Below are positions 1 through 12,030 of a DNA stretch of 64,000 bases, piece after piece. Below the pieces are notes generated by a model. The model saw only the letters and a program-made list of their open reading frames with translations, did no database searches and was not told the DNA's origin. This DNA comes from Limnohabitans sp. WS1 (GTDB lineage Bacteria > Pseudomonadota > Gammaproteobacteria > Burkholderiales > Burkholderiaceae_C): contig NZ_NERU01000014.1 in the NCBI RefSeq assembly GCF_003063265.1, positions 59,948-123,947 on the forward strand, in the 5' to 3' direction. Both the position numbers and the translations under genes were made by a program. Position 1 is the stretch's first letter. Every line of letters starts with the position of its first letter.

Positions 1-1
1 C

Positions 2-322
2 AAGCTAAGTCCCCTGTACCCAGGCTGGGACAAGTCACTGTTGGAAAGTTTGACCGACGAGTTGTCCATGCGTGCACACCTGAACAAACGTCTGAACATG
101 TTGTCAACCGGCAGCCGACGCAAAGTCGGATTGCTCGCCGCCCTGGCTTGCGGTGCCGATGTGACACTTTTGGATCAGCCCTTTGTCTCTTTGGACACCG
201 CGTCCATCCGGATCATCAAATCCTTTTTGAACGAAGCGAGTGATCATCCCAGTCGGGCTTGGCTGGTGGCTGACTACGAAGTGCCCAGCGATATCCCTTT
301 GGCATCCGTTCTTGGGCTTTGA
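2..322 (+). CDS. ABC transporter ATP-binding protein, C-terminal part (gene enters from the left edge)
   Basis: The frame is open from base 2, so the start and Walker A lie outside the window; 106 codons remain before the TGA. An ABC signature is visible (LSTGSRRK), followed by a Walker B-like strand (VTLLDQPF) and a D-loop (SLD). The residue after the Walker B aspartate, normally the catalytic glutamate, is glutamine (codon CAG). The region where the H-switch histidine should lie reads AWLVADYEVP, without histidine. The overall form is that of short ATPases such as CcmA-like exporters, but the substrate cannot be told from this fragment. Seen: the motifs and the replacements. Inferred: weak or absent ATP hydrolysis. 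The downstream gene is convergent. Confidence 0.75.
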   Translation, partial: KLSPLYPGWDKSLLESLTDELSMRAHLNKRLNMLSTGSRRKVGLLAALACGADVTLLDQPFVSLDTASIRIIKSFLNEASDHPSRAWLVADYEVPSDIPLASVLGL

Positions 323-463
323 TGCAGTCCTGCCGACAAAATACTGAAATTGCGCCAATCAAAGCGCTTTTTGCCCATCCCTCTTTCATCAAACCAAAAG
401 CCATGATGGGGGTCACTCGTCCACTGCCATGACCCCCTTCGTACTGCTGCCGGAAGGCGGACA

Positions 464-1726
464 TCACTTTACCAGTGCGCCGTACACCAAATCCTGCATC
501 TGTTCTCTGTAGTACTTGCGCAAGTCACCAGGAGCTGCAGTGCCAAACGCCACCACCAACTGTGCCTTGGGGTCGGCAAAAAAGCCCGTGCCATTGGCGC
601 CATTCCATGAATATTCGCCAGGGTTGCCAGGCACAGCGGCCAAGCCAGGCTCCATTCTCACAGCCACGCCGAGTCCAAAGCCATATCCAGCGCGATGCGG
701 CTCCACATTGGCCACGCGGTTTTGAATGCCTGGGCCCAGATGATTGCTGGTCATCCATTGCACAAAGGCAGGACTCAAAATTTGTTTACCCTCCAAACTG
801 CCACCGTTGAGCAACATTTGACCGAAACGCACGTAATCGCCCATGGTGCCAAATGCACATGCACCTCCGCAGTCAAAGGTGGCGGGCTTGTTGATCAGTG
901 CAATGGCCTGGGGTTTGCCATCCAATGGGTTTTGTGGAAAGGGTTGCGCCACTTTGGCACGCTGCGCATCGCTTAACTTGAAGGTGGTGTTCTCCATTTT
1001 CAAAGGTTTCCAAACAGTTTCGCTCAAGTGGTCACCCAGCGATTTTCCTGCTACTTTTTCGACCACTGCACCCAGCACATCCACAGACAAGCTGTACTCA
1101 AAAACCGTTCCTGGTTGGTAAACCAGCGGCAGTTTGGTCAGCGCCTCTGCAAACTCCTTGGAAGTGCCCATATAAGAAGCGGCACCACCACTGGGCCATA
1201 ACGCCGCAATGGGACTGCCGCCATCGGGACGCCCACCATATGTGATGCCCGAAGTGTGACGAAACAGGTCATGAATCAAAATGGGACGTTTTTGAGGTTC
1301 CAAAGTGAACTTACCATCTGCCGTGGGCACCCCCACTTGCATGGCTTGATAACCTGGGAAGTAGTCTGATAACTTGCTTTGCAATGGGAGTCGGGCCTGC
1401 TCAGTCAGGGCCAGAGCTCCGACAGAAGCCATGGGCTTGGTCATGGAAGCGAGTTGAAAAATCGTGTCGGTGGTGGCAGAAATACCCTTGGCCTTGTCTG
1501 CATGTCCAAACGCTTTGAAATAAACCAGTTTGCCTTGTCGGGCAATGGCCACCACAGCACCGGGCACCCGCTGACGCGCCATCTCATCCTCTAAAAAGCG
1601 GTCAATATTGCGCAATCGCTCAGTTGACATGCCGACACTCTCGGGTGAAGCCACTGGCAGGGGTTGAGCCTGCACAAATGATGCACAAGCAAGCGTCAGC
1701 GCTCCCAAATAAACGACTTTCAACAT
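464..1726 (-). CDS. Exported serine hydrolase, class C beta-lactamase/EstB family
   Basis: A 420-residue protein of the beta-lactamase-like serine hydrolase family, which holds class C beta-lactamases, DD-peptidases and esterases such as EstB. Residues 1–20 form a signal peptide ending in VQA, so the enzyme should act in the periplasm. The nucleophile motif S-M-T-K is at residues 94–97 and a Y-S-L motif near residue 205 matches the Y-x-N/Y-S-x position. The start at 1726 is chosen because AAGGAGA lies just upstream and the signal peptide begins there; an ATG 23 codons upstream gives a non-signal extension. It is more likely an esterase or peptidase than a true resistance enzyme. It stands alone, downstream of katG on the same strand after about 250 bases. 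Confidence 0.85.
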   Translation of the reverse strand: MLKVVYLGALTLACASFVQAQPLPVASPESVGMSTERLRNIDRFLEDEMARQRVPGAVVAIARQGKLVYFKAFGHADKAKGISATTDTIFQLASMTKPMASVGALALTEQARLPLQSKLSDYFPGYQAMQVGVPTADGKFTLEPQKRPILIHDLFRHTSGITYGGRPDGGSPIAALWPSGGAASYMGTSKEFAEALTKLPLVYQPGTVFEYSLSVDVLGAVVEKVAGKSLGDHLSETVWKPLKMENTTFKLSDAQRAKVAQPFPQNPLDGKPQAIALINKPATFDCGGACAFGTMGDYVRFGQMLLNGGSLEGKQILSPAFVQWMTSNHLGPGIQNRVANVEPHRAGYGFGLGVAVRMEPGLAAVPGNPGEYSWNGANGTGFFADPKAQLVVAFGTAAPGDLRKYYREQMQDLVYGALVK

Positions 1727-1973
1727 GGCATTCTCCTTGGATGGATCAAAAATGTCTGGTGATACTCCAGCACCGAAAAACTTTAGCACCCCCATTTCAC
1801 TGCATGTGAGCCAAAGGCGTCACCACGCAAACACATCCAAGGGTCTGATTTATCAACACCACCGCGATCCAGCAATGCCGCTGAACCGAAAACTGTGCAC
1901 TTTGCACAACTCAACCGATCCAGCAAGTCATTTCAGCCGACATGCTTGGATGCAGACCAACCGTTTGGCGTCT

Positions 1974-4575
<2,602 letters not shown>

Positions 4576-5034
4576 ATGGGCAATAAACTTTACGTCGGCA
4601 ACTTGCCGTACACCGTTCGCGACGAAGACCTGCAACAGGCCTTCGGCGAATTCGGCGCCATCACCAGCGCCAAAGTCATGATGGAACGCGACACAGGTCG
4701 TTCCAAAGGTTTCGGCTTTGTCGAAATGGGCAGCGATGCCGAAGCACAAGCTGCCATCGCTGGCATGAACGGTCAATCTTTGGGTGGCCGCAGCATCACC
4801 GTGAACGAAGCCCGTCCGATGGAGGCACGTCCTCCCCGTACAGGCGGCTTCGGTGGTGGTGGCGGTTACGGCGGTGGCGGTGATCGCTCCGGCGGTGGCG
4901 GCTACGGTGGCGGTGGCCGCTCTGGCGGTGGTGGCTACGGCGGTGGCGATCGCTCCGGTGGTGGCGGCTACGGCGGTGGTGGTGATCGTTCCGGTGGCGG
5001 TGGTTACGGTGGCGGCGGTCGCGGCGGCTACTAA
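4576..5034 (+). CDS. Glycine-rich RRM RNA-binding protein
   Basis: A 152-residue RNA-binding protein resembling cyanobacterial Rbp and eukaryotic glycine-rich proteins. The single RRM covers about residues 3–80 with RNP2 (LYVGNL, 5–10) and RNP1 (SKGFGFVEM, 43–51). From about residue 93 the tail consists of repeats of GGGGYGGGG separated by DRS or RS, an RGG/YGG-type low-complexity region able to bind RNA or phase-separate. Such genes are often cold-induced; here that is suggested only by the long leader. GAGGAG precedes the ATG. It is monocistronic, with a terminator just downstream. Confidence 0.95.
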   Translation: MGNKLYVGNLPYTVRDEDLQQAFGEFGAITSAKVMMERDTGRSKGFGFVEMGSDAEAQAAIAGMNGQSLGGRSITVNEARPMEARPPRTGGFGGGGGYGGGGDRSGGGGYGGGGRSGGGGYGGGDRSGGGGYGGGGDRSGGGGYGGGGRGGY

Positions 5035-5110
5035 GCCCTCCCTTTTCGCTCGTGGCAGACGTTCTGCTGCGTAACTTCTGAACCAGTCAACACTGGGATA
5101 CAGATGTCAA

Positions 5111-5142
5111 AGGCTTCAAGACTTCGGTTTTGAAGCCTTTTT
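5111..5142 (+). terminator. Rho-independent terminator of the RRM protein gene
   Basis: AGGCTTCAA at 5111–5119 pairs with TTGAAGCCT at 5130–5138, followed by a T run. It lies about 75 bases after the stop codon. Confidence 0.85.
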
Positions 5143-5183
5143 ACTGGGTCGGTGCCAAAACCACTTTCATCCCACGAACTTGC

Positions 5184-5214
5184 AAAAAAAACGCCACATC
5201 TGTGGCGTTTTTTT
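5184..5214. terminator. Bidirectional terminator between the RRM gene and aspS
   Basis: AACGCCACA and TGTGGCGTT pair around a two-base centre, flanked by A and T runs, so the hairpin can end transcription from both sides. It serves aspS on the minus strand (stop at 5254) and backs up the first terminator on the plus strand. Confidence 0.8.
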
Positions 5215-5253
5215 CAAAACCACATCAACGAAGATGTGGCACTGATCAAGTCA

Positions 5254-7068
5254 TCAAGCTGACTTGACGGCATCCAAGTTACGCAAGCGAATGTGCAGTT
5301 CTCGCAACTGTTTCTCGTCGACCGGGCTTGGTGCCTGGGTCAGCAAACACTGAGCACGTTGGGTCTTGGGGAAGGCGATCACGTCGCGGATGGATTCAGC
5401 ACCGGTCATGAGCGTGACGATGCGGTCCAAACCGAAAGCCAGGCCACCGTGTGGAGGTGCACCGTATTGCAGCGCGTCGAGCAAGAAGCCGAACTTGATC
5501 TGGGCTTCTTCGGGTGTGATCTTCAAGGCGTCAAACACCTTTTGCTGCACATCGGCACGGTGAATACGCACTGAGCCGCCGCCCATTTCCCAGCCGTTCA
5601 AGACCATGTCATAGCCCTTGGAGATGCACTTCTCTGGCGCGGTGACCATCCAGTCTTCGTGACCGTCTTTGGGCGCGGTGAAGGGGTGGTGCACAGCGGT
5701 GTAGCGCTGGTTTTCGTCGTCGTACTCGAACATCGGGAAGTCGACCACCCACATCGGGGCCCAACGGTCTTCAAACAGACCATTGGCTTTGCCAAATGCG
5801 CTGTGACCGATCTTGATGCGCAGGGCACCAATGGCATCATTGACGATTTTTTCTTTGTCAGCACCGAAGAAAATCAGGTCGCCGTTTTGAGCACCCGAGC
5901 GCTCCAGCACAGCCGTCAATGCAGCGTCGTGGATGTTTTTAACGATGGGTGACTGCAAACCTTCGCGGCCCTTGGACAGGTCGTTGACGCGGATGTAGGC
6001 AAGACCCTTCGCACCGTAAATCTTGACAAACTCGGTGTACGCGTCGATTTCGCCACGGCTGATGCCACCGCCTTCGACCGAACCATTGGGCACACGCAGG
6101 GCGACCACACGGCCGCCTTTCATGTTGGCAGCACCGGAGAACACCTTGAAGTCCACGTCACCCATGACGTCGGTCACTTCGGTGAACTGCAGCTTCACGC
6201 GCAGATCCGGCTTGTCGGAGCCATAAATGTGCATCGCGTCCTGGTAGGTCATGACCGGGAACTCGCCCAGGTCCACGCCAATGGTTTTGAGGAACACGCG
6301 TTTGATCATGCCCTGGAACATGTCGCGAATTTCTTCTTCGGTCAGGAAGGAGGTTTCGATATCGATCTGAGTGAATTCGGGCTGACGGTCAGCACGCAAG
6401 TCTTCGTCACGGAAGCACTTGGTGATTTGGTAGTAACGGTCATAGCCCGCCACCATCAAGAGTTGCTTGAAGAGCTGAGGCGACTGGGGCAAAGCGAAAA
6501 ACTGACCATCGTGCACGCGGCTGGGCACCAGGTAGTCGCGGGCACCTTCGGGCGTGCTCTTGGTGAGCATGGGGGTTTCAATATCAACAAACCCGTTTTC
6601 ATCCAGGTACTTGCGCACTTCCATGGCCACTTTGTAGCGCAACATCAGGTTGTTTTGCATGTAGGGACGGCGCAAGTCCAGCACACGGTGTGTGAGGCGA
6701 GTCGTTTCAGACAGGTTTTCTTCGTCAATCTGGAAAGGAGGTGTGACGGAGGCGTTGAGCACGATCAGTTCGTGGCACAACACCTCGATCTTGCCGCTCT
6801 TCATGTTGTCATTGGTCGTGCCATCAGGACGGGCACGCACCACGCCTTTGATTTGTACGCAGTACTCGTTGCGCACGTCTTCGGCCACTTTGAACATGTC
6901 GGGGCGGTCCGGGTCGCAAACCACTTGCACATAGCCTTCGCGGTCGCGCAGGTCGATGAAGATCACGCCACCGTGGTCACGGCGACGGTTGACCCAGCCG
7001 CACAGGCTCACGGATTCGCCCGTCAGGGCTTCGGTCACCAGACCGCAGTAGTGGGAACGCATGGACAT
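5254..7068 (-). CDS. aspS: Aspartyl-tRNA synthetase
   Basis: A class II aminoacyl-tRNA synthetase of 604 residues that charges tRNA-Asp. The N-terminal OB-fold anticodon domain begins [11 protein letters not shown]; motif 2 is in the [18 protein letters not shown] stretch; a bacterial insertion domain follows; motif 3 is near [13 protein letters not shown]. The length matches bacterial-type AspRS. Many betaproteobacteria use a non-discriminating AspRS with GatCAB, which cannot be decided here. The start is taken at MSMRSHYC; the ATG two codons later is equally possible. It is the last gene of an apparent fmdB-like–DUF502–aspS operon, 49 bases after the DUF502 stop. Confidence 0.98.
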   Translation of the reverse strand: MSMRSHYCGLVTEALTGESVSLCGWVNRRRDHGGVIFIDLRDREGYVQVVCDPDRPDMFKVAEDVRNEYCVQIKGVVRARPDGTTNDNMKSGKIEVLCHELIVLNASVTPPFQIDEENLSETTRLTHRVLDLRRPYMQNNLMLRYKVAMEVRKYLDENGFVDIETPMLTKSTPEGARDYLVPSRVHDGQFFALPQSPQLFKQLLMVAGYDRYYQITKCFRDEDLRADRQPEFTQIDIETSFLTEEEIRDMFQGMIKRVFLKTIGVDLGEFPVMTYQDAMHIYGSDKPDLRVKLQFTEVTDVMGDVDFKVFSGAANMKGGRVVALRVPNGSVEGGGISRGEIDAYTEFVKIYGAKGLAYIRVNDLSKGREGLQSPIVKNIHDAALTAVLERSGAQNGDLIFFGADKEKIVNDAIGALRIKIGHSAFGKANGLFEDRWAPMWVVDFPMFEYDDENQRYTAVHHPFTAPKDGHEDWMVTAPEKCISKGYDMVLNGWEMGGGSVRIHRADVQQKVFDALKITPEEAQIKFGFLLDALQYGAPPHGGLAFGLDRIVTLMTGAESIRDVIAFPKTQRAQCLLTQAPSPVDEKQLRELHIRLRNLDAVKSA

Positions 7069-7117
7069 GTTGTTGGACTTTCAGGATACGCAGGAACAAG
7101 ATTCAAAAAAAGGCGCG

Positions 7118-7789
7118 TCAGTCCAGCTTGGGTTGGGCCGGGTCTGACGGAGGCTTGGGGACAGGCGTGCCGGGCACCACCACCCCCATGGAAATGATGT
7201 ATTTGAGTGCATCGTCAACACTCATGTCGAGCTCAATGACATCGGCTCGGGGCATCATCAGGAAAAAGCCCGAGGTCGGGTTAGGCGTGGTGGGCACATA
7301 CACACTCACCATGGGTTGACCCAGATGCTTGGCCACTTCCCCCCCAGGGGTTCCGGTCAAAAAGGCAATGGTCCATGAACCCTGACGGGGGTATTGGACC
7401 AACAAGGCTTTGGAAAACGCATGGCCACTGCCCGAAAACAAGGTGTCGGCCACCTGCTTGACACTGGTGTAGATGCTGCGCACCACAGGAATGCGGTTCA
7501 TGAGGCCGTGCCATTTGCGCAGCCACCACTGGCCAAACATATTGGCCACAAAAACGCCCGTGGCAAAAATGAACACGGCCACTATGGCCACACCCAGACC
7601 AGGCACACCTCGAAGGTATTCGGCGCTGGCGTGAATGCCAGGAATCAAGGTGTCGGCTGCATGCAAAACGGCCAAGAAAATGGCGTCGAGCAGCCCAAGC
7701 AACCACATCAGCACCCACACAGTGATCCCCATGGGCAGCCACACCAGCAAACCGGTGATGAAATACTGTTTGAAGCTGCGGTGTTTCAT
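7118..7789 (-). CDS. DUF502 family inner-membrane protein
   Basis: A 223-residue membrane protein of the DUF502 family, of unknown function, commonly found between an FmdB-like gene and aspS in Burkholderiales. Two hydrophobic segments are visible: residues about 10–33 (YFITGLLVWLPMGITVWVL) and about 65–90. The rest contains the family landmarks VVRSIYTSVKQ and a GSWTIAFLTGTPGGE region. The start at 7789 is chosen because family members begin just before the first membrane segment; an in-frame TTG at 7840 would overlap the upstream gene. No clear ribosome binding site is seen, consistent with translational coupling. Confidence 0.85.
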   Translation of the reverse strand: MKHRSFKQYFITGLLVWLPMGITVWVLMWLLGLLDAIFLAVLHAADTLIPGIHASAEYLRGVPGLGVAIVAVFIFATGVFVANMFGQWWLRKWHGLMNRIPVVRSIYTSVKQVADTLFSGSGHAFSKALLVQYPRQGSWTIAFLTGTPGGEVAKHLGQPMVSVYVPTTPNPTSGFFLMMPRADVIELDMSVDDALKYIISMGVVVPGTPVPKPPSDPAQPKLD

Positions 7790-7824
7790 GGGCAAGGGCA
7801 ATCGTGGAATCTGACGAAAAAACT

Positions 7825-8154
7825 TCAATGACAAGCACAAGAGGCTGCGCAGCCAGCCGCGCTGGAAGTTGCTGCCGCCGTACCAGCCTCAGGACTTGCG
7901 GCAGGTGCAGAACCCGGTGAGGCATCGGAAGACGGAACAGCTGCTGCTGCAGCAGGCACTGCCGCGGTTCCACCGCCCTTAAAGTCGGTGGCGTACCAAC
8001 CAGTGCCCTTGAGCTGAAAGCCAGGTGCTGTCAATTGCTTGCTGAATTTGGGTGCACCGCAAACCGGACAATCGGTCAGAGGAGCGTCACTCATTTTTTG
8101 CAACACATCCTTGGCATGGCCGCAGGCGTCACATTTGTAAGCATAAATGGGCAT
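7825..8154 (-). CDS. FmdB-family zinc ribbon protein
   Basis: A 109-residue protein with the FmdB/CxxC_CXXC_SSSS domain: MPIYAYKCDACG at the N-terminus with C8 and C11, then C29 and C32 in CPVCG, forming a zinc ribbon. The sequence QLTAPGFQLKGTGWYATDF is the usual family core. The last 45 residues are a low-complexity alanine/proline tail ending in SCACH. The molecular role is unknown; the family is named after a putative regulator of formamidase. It is the first gene of the aspS transcription unit. Confidence 0.9.
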   Translation of the reverse strand: MPIYAYKCDACGHAKDVLQKMSDAPLTDCPVCGAPKFSKQLTAPGFQLKGTGWYATDFKGGGTAAVPAAAAAVPSSDASPGSAPAASPEAGTAAATSSAAGCAASCACH

Positions 8155-8329
8155 ATGAAAAGCCTTAAAGGGTAATGCGGGAAAACCTTTAATTATAGGC
8201 GCGCAGAGATTTTGCAACCGCCGCCTGTCCTGCAAACCTTAGGGCTGTACATGGACTGCTTGACCCTCTAGGGCATCACTTGCCTCATTGACCCTCAGTG
8301 ATTGCGCCCTCACCCAAGTCGTCAATCCA

Positions 8330-9811
8330 TCAATGCTTGTCCGAATGCCCACCCATGCTGGCACGATGCAAAGCACTGAGCATTGAATGACCCTGGTTGG
8401 GAATGAGGCTCGGCATCAATGAGCCAATGACCATGCCCAAAATCGATGCAAAAAGGCCGAGCAAGTTGGCTGGAACCAAAGTCTCTGTCCCCAGCAAACT
8501 CAGAACCAACCAAGTGCCCACCCCCATAACCACCGACATCAAGGCCCCTTGCGTGTTGGCCCTTGGCCAAAATGCACCAGCCACCAAGGGCACAAAGGCC
8601 CCGGTCAAAGTGACGTTGTAGGCGTTCTGCACCATTTCGTACATGGTGCTGTTGCTGTTAAGTGCAAACAACAAGGCACAAGCACAGAAGGTGACCAAAA
8701 TGATCCTCAGCAGCAGCAAGAACTGACGATCACTCATGTGGGGCACAAAGGGCTTGAGCACGTTTTCGGTGAAAGTGGCCGTGGGGGCCAACAAGGCACC
8801 GCTGGCGGTGGACAAGATGGCCGAGAGCAAAGCGCCGAAGAACAAAATCTGCGCCCACATGGGCATTTGGCCTAACACCAGATCGGGCAGGATGCGCTGG
8901 ATGGCGCGCGCGTCCTCTGACTCGAACAAGGCCTTGAGCTCGGGGTGGGCGATCAGGGCCGCATAAGCGATGTACAGCGGAATGAAGGCGATCACAAAAT
9001 ACATCAGACCGCCAATGAGGGTCCCACGCACGGCGGTTTTTTCGTCCTTGGCACTGGTCATGCGCTGGAACACGTCCTGCTGCGGGATGGAGCCAAAAGC
9101 AAACGCAAAGAAAGCACCTGCCATGGCCCACCAGGCGGCGGCATCCATGTCGGCAGGGAACATGTCGAACTTCCCGTCAGCGGCCGCTTGTGCCACGACC
9201 TTGTCAAAGCCACCCGCATTGCCACCCACCAGGGTGGCCACCAGGATCAGGCCGACCACAATGATCACGGTCTGGAACAAATCGGTGAAGGCCACCGACC
9301 ACATGCCACCAAAGACGGTGTAGACCAGCACCACGGCTGCGCCCATCATGATGGCGTAATTCAAATCAATCGCCCCGGACGAGAGCACATGGATGACCAA
9401 GCCCAGCGCTGTCAGTTGCGCCGAGGTCCAGCCCAGGTATGACAACACAATCGCCACACTGGTCAGCACCTCCACCGACTTGCCGTAGCGCACCTTGTAG
9501 AAGTCGCCAATGGTGAGCAGGTTCAGGCGGTAAAACAGCTTGGCAAACAGCAAAGCCGCCAGCACGAGGCAAACCGTGGCCCCAAAGGGATCACCGGGAA
9601 TACCGTTCAGACCATCTTTGGCAAAGGTGGCCGACACCGACAAGACCGTCTCGGCCCCGAACCAGGTGGCAAACACGGTGGCCACGTTCATGTACAACGG
9701 CAAGCTCCGTCCCGCCACCAGGTAATCCTTGGCCCCATGAACCCGGCGAGCAGCCAATAAACCAATGCCAATGGTCACGGCCAAGTAAGCGATCACAAAA
9801 GTCAGCAACAC
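8330..9811 (-). CDS. Sodium:solute symporter family protein
   Basis: A 493-residue polytopic membrane protein of the SSS family (about 13 helices), importing an unknown organic solute with Na+. Family features include the N-terminal AKDYLVAGRSLP segment, the ATWFGAETV motif in the next helix and conserved helices through the residue 300–450 region. The start is GTG at 9811: GGAGGG (9819–9824) sits 7 bases upstream, whereas a TTG at 9826 lies before that site. No small DUF4212 partner gene, as found with acetate/pyruvate symporters, is adjacent. It follows ubiB by 24 bases and is probably cotranscribed. Confidence 0.9.
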   Translation of the reverse strand: MLLTFVIAYLAVTIGIGLLAARRVHGAKDYLVAGRSLPLYMNVATVFATWFGAETVLSVSATFAKDGLNGIPGDPFGATVCLVLAALLFAKLFYRLNLLTIGDFYKVRYGKSVEVLTSVAIVLSYLGWTSAQLTALGLVIHVLSSGAIDLNYAIMMGAAVVLVYTVFGGMWSVAFTDLFQTVIIVVGLILVATLVGGNAGGFDKVVAQAAADGKFDMFPADMDAAAWWAMAGAFFAFAFGSIPQQDVFQRMTSAKDEKTAVRGTLIGGLMYFVIAFIPLYIAYAALIAHPELKALFESEDARAIQRILPDLVLGQMPMWAQILFFGALLSAILSTASGALLAPTATFTENVLKPFVPHMSDRQFLLLLRIILVTFCACALLFALNSNSTMYEMVQNAYNVTLTGAFVPLVAGAFWPRANTQGALMSVVMGVGTWLVLSLLGTETLVPANLLGLFASILGMVIGSLMPSLIPNQGHSMLSALHRASMGGHSDKH

Positions 9812-9835
9812 CTTCGTACCCTCCAAAATTCAGGC

Positions 9836-11413
9836 TTAGTAAATCAGTTGCAGGTGCATGCCCACCTGCAAAACGACCAAGGAAACCACAAAGCCCAACC
9901 CGGCGTAAATCAGGGTTTGCAGCAATCTGTTGGTTCGTCGCTGCTCAGCCAGCAACTGCTCCATCTGACGCACATCGTTTTGGCGTGGTTGTTTCAAGTA
10001 CTCGTGCAGCAAGCGTGGCAACTGCGGCAGCAGTTTGGCGTAGTGCGGAGCTTGCGACTTGAGCTCTTCCCATAACTTTTTAGGGCCAATTTGGTCCAGC
10101 ATCCACTTTTCCAGGAAAGGCTTGGCCGTGCTCCACAGGTCCAGCTCCGGGTCCAGATCGCGCCCCAGGCCTTCGATGTTGAGCAGGGTTTTTTGCAGCA
10201 ACACCAATTGGGGCTGGATTTCGACCTGAAAGCGGCGCGAAGTCTGGAACAGGCGCATGAGCACCATGCCCAACGAAATCTCTTTGAGCGGACGGTCAAA
10301 GTAAGGCTCACACACCGCACGGATGGCCGACTCCAGCTCATCCACCCGCGTCTCCGGCGGGACCCATCCCGATTCAATGTGCAGTTCGGCCACGCGCTTG
10401 TAGTCGCGGCGGAAAAACGCGGTGAAGTTTTGCGCCAGGTACTCTTTGTCGTACTCGGTGAGCGTGCCCACGATGCCGAAGTCCAAGGAGATGTAGCGGC
10501 CAAAGGTCTCAGGGGCCAGGCTGACCTGGATGTTGCCGGGATGCATGTCGGCATGGAAAAAGCCGTCGCGGAACACTTGTGTGAAAAACAGGGTCACGCC
10601 ATCGCGGGCCAACTTGGGAATGTCCACACCCGCTTCACGCAGGCGGTCCACCTGGCTGATGGGCACACCGTGCATGCGCTCCATGACGATGACCTCGGGA
10701 TGACAAAAGTCCCAGATCATCTCGGGGATCAGCACCAGATCGAGGCCTTGCATGTTGCGGCGCAGCTGCGCTGCGTTGGCCGCTTCGCGCACCAGGTCCA
10801 GCTCGTCGTGCAGGTATTTGTCAAACTCGGCCACCACCTCGCGGGGCTTGAGTCGTTTGCCGTCGGCGCTCAGGTTTTCCACCCAACCGGCCATCATGCG
10901 CATCAGGCTCAGGTCTTTGTCGATGACGGGCAGCATGCCGGGGCGCAAGACCTTCACGGCCACTTCGCGCACTTCACCCGATTTGCCTCGCAAGGTGCCA
11001 AAGTGAACCTGAGCAATCGAGGCACTGGCCACGGGCTCGCGCTCAAAAGTTTCAAAGATGTCGTCGACTTTGCGGTTAAAAGCCCGCTCGATCGACGCCA
11101 CTGCGATTTCCGAGCTGAAGGGGGGCACGCGGTCTTGCAGCTTGGCCAGTTCTTCGGCGATGTCGGGGGCCAGCAAGTCGCGCCGGGTAGACAGCACTTG
11201 CCCAAACTTCACAAAGATCGGACCCAGACGCTCGAGCGCCTCGCGCAGGCGCACCGCCCGGGGCGAGCGCAAGTCGCGGCCCACCGAGAGCACACGGGCC
11301 AGCAGGCGTATCCAGGGTTTTTGAAAGCTCGAGAGCACCAACTCATCCAGGCCGTAGCGCAGGACGATGAAAACAATGAAGGCGCCGCGCCCGAAACGGC
11401 CCCAGCGCATCAT
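9836..11413 (-). CDS. ubiB: Ubiquinone biosynthesis kinase-like protein UbiB
   Basis: A 525-residue member of the ABC1/ADCK/UbiB atypical kinase family, needed for ubiquinone synthesis in vivo, probably as an ATPase acting on membrane-bound intermediates. The family KxGQ motif is at residues 69–72 (VKFGQ), the catalytic loop reads HADMHPGN, and the DFG equivalent lies in SLDFGIVG. The last 30 residues contain a hydrophobic anchor ([19 protein letters not shown]). Its ATG overlaps the ubiJ stop by four bases (ATGA), indicating translational coupling. MMRW or the second methionine may be the start. Confidence 0.96.
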   Translation of the reverse strand: MMRWGRFGRGAFIVFIVLRYGLDELVLSSFQKPWIRLLARVLSVGRDLRSPRAVRLREALERLGPIFVKFGQVLSTRRDLLAPDIAEELAKLQDRVPPFSSEIAVASIERAFNRKVDDIFETFEREPVASASIAQVHFGTLRGKSGEVREVAVKVLRPGMLPVIDKDLSLMRMMAGWVENLSADGKRLKPREVVAEFDKYLHDELDLVREAANAAQLRRNMQGLDLVLIPEMIWDFCHPEVIVMERMHGVPISQVDRLREAGVDIPKLARDGVTLFFTQVFRDGFFHADMHPGNIQVSLAPETFGRYISLDFGIVGTLTEYDKEYLAQNFTAFFRRDYKRVAELHIESGWVPPETRVDELESAIRAVCEPYFDRPLKEISLGMVLMRLFQTSRRFQVEIQPQLVLLQKTLLNIEGLGRDLDPELDLWSTAKPFLEKWMLDQIGPKKLWEELKSQAPHYAKLLPQLPRLLHEYLKQPRQNDVRQMEQLLAEQRRTNRLLQTLIYAGLGFVVSLVVLQVGMHLQLIY

Positions 11414-11970
11414 GCTGCGCTGCCCGTACGCAACCCGGTACCGGGTCGCTGGGCGACAAAACTGCGCAAAGCGGCCAAAGCCTGACGAGCGACTTGTGCC
11501 AAGGTGTGCGCGGGGGCGTCGCCGATCAGGCGAGCCAAGTCCTCTTCGGCATCCCAGCGGACATGGTCAATCAGCCAATTGACTTCAGCAGCCAACTGCA
11601 CATCGCCTTCAATGCGCACCTTGGGTTTGTCGCCCCGAGCCAAAGCCGAAGCGATGGAGACGGGCGAGTCTTCGGTCACCGTCAGGCGCAGATCGAAGCC
11701 TTCAAAATGACCACGCTCAAGCAAACCTGCGGGGGTAGGGCTGAGTTGAAGTTGCATGCGATCCCAAACCAGCTCGATGCGCTGGCCTTTTTGGCGGGCC
11801 AGACGGGCCATGGCTTCAGGCTCGTTCATGAGCACATGGTTGAGGAACAAAACAAGGCGGTTGACGCTCTCGTCCACCACCCAGGCTGGGGGCTGGAAGT
11901 TGGCTGCGAGCCGGTTGACCATGTCGGGGAGCGCCTGAGCGGCCCATGAAAAAGGGGACTGTGTTCCCAT
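11410..11970 (-). CDS. ubiJ: Ubiquinone biosynthesis accessory factor UbiJ (SCP2-like)
   Basis: A 186-residue protein with an SCP2-like lipid-binding fold over about residues 30–125. The C-terminal signature [20 protein letters not shown] followed by DLARLIGD is typical of UbiJ, which binds quinone intermediates and scaffolds the soluble Ubi complex. It lies between the Tim44-like gene and ubiB and overlaps ubiB by four bases. The ATG sits in the loop of a GC-rich hairpin (11954–11977), described separately. The next in-frame ATG, 16 codons on, would remove residues that look genuine. Confidence 0.88.
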   Translation of the reverse strand: MGTQSPFSWAAQALPDMVNRLAANFQPPAWVVDESVNRLVLFLNHVLMNEPEAMARLARQKGQRIELVWDRMQLQLSPTPAGLLERGHFEGFDLRLTVTEDSPVSIASALARGDKPKVRIEGDVQLAAEVNWLIDHVRWDAEEDLARLIGDAPAHTLAQVARQALAALRSFVAQRPGTGLRTGSAA

Positions 11971-11977
11971 AGTCCCC
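11954..11977 (-). promoter_or_regulatory. Hairpin enclosing the ubiJ start codon
   Basis: GGGGACT (11954–11960) and AGTCCCC (11971–11977) are perfect inverted repeats with a 10-base loop. The minus-strand ATG of ubiJ occupies loop bases 11968–11970. The stem is GC-rich enough to affect initiation. It lies in the 60-base gap after the Tim44-like gene and is either a translation control element or a small repeat that supplied the start codon. Confidence 0.5.
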
Positions 11978-12030
11978 GATTATTCCCGAAAGTACAGGCC
12001 CCGAAGCATCAGGGCTTTGTCGTTCCCGCT

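Noticed and set aside
4853..5034. Glycine-codon repeats of the RRM gene as a possible CRISPR or satellite array
   Set aside because: The repeats encode the GGGGYGGGG tail in frame and have no spacer structure.
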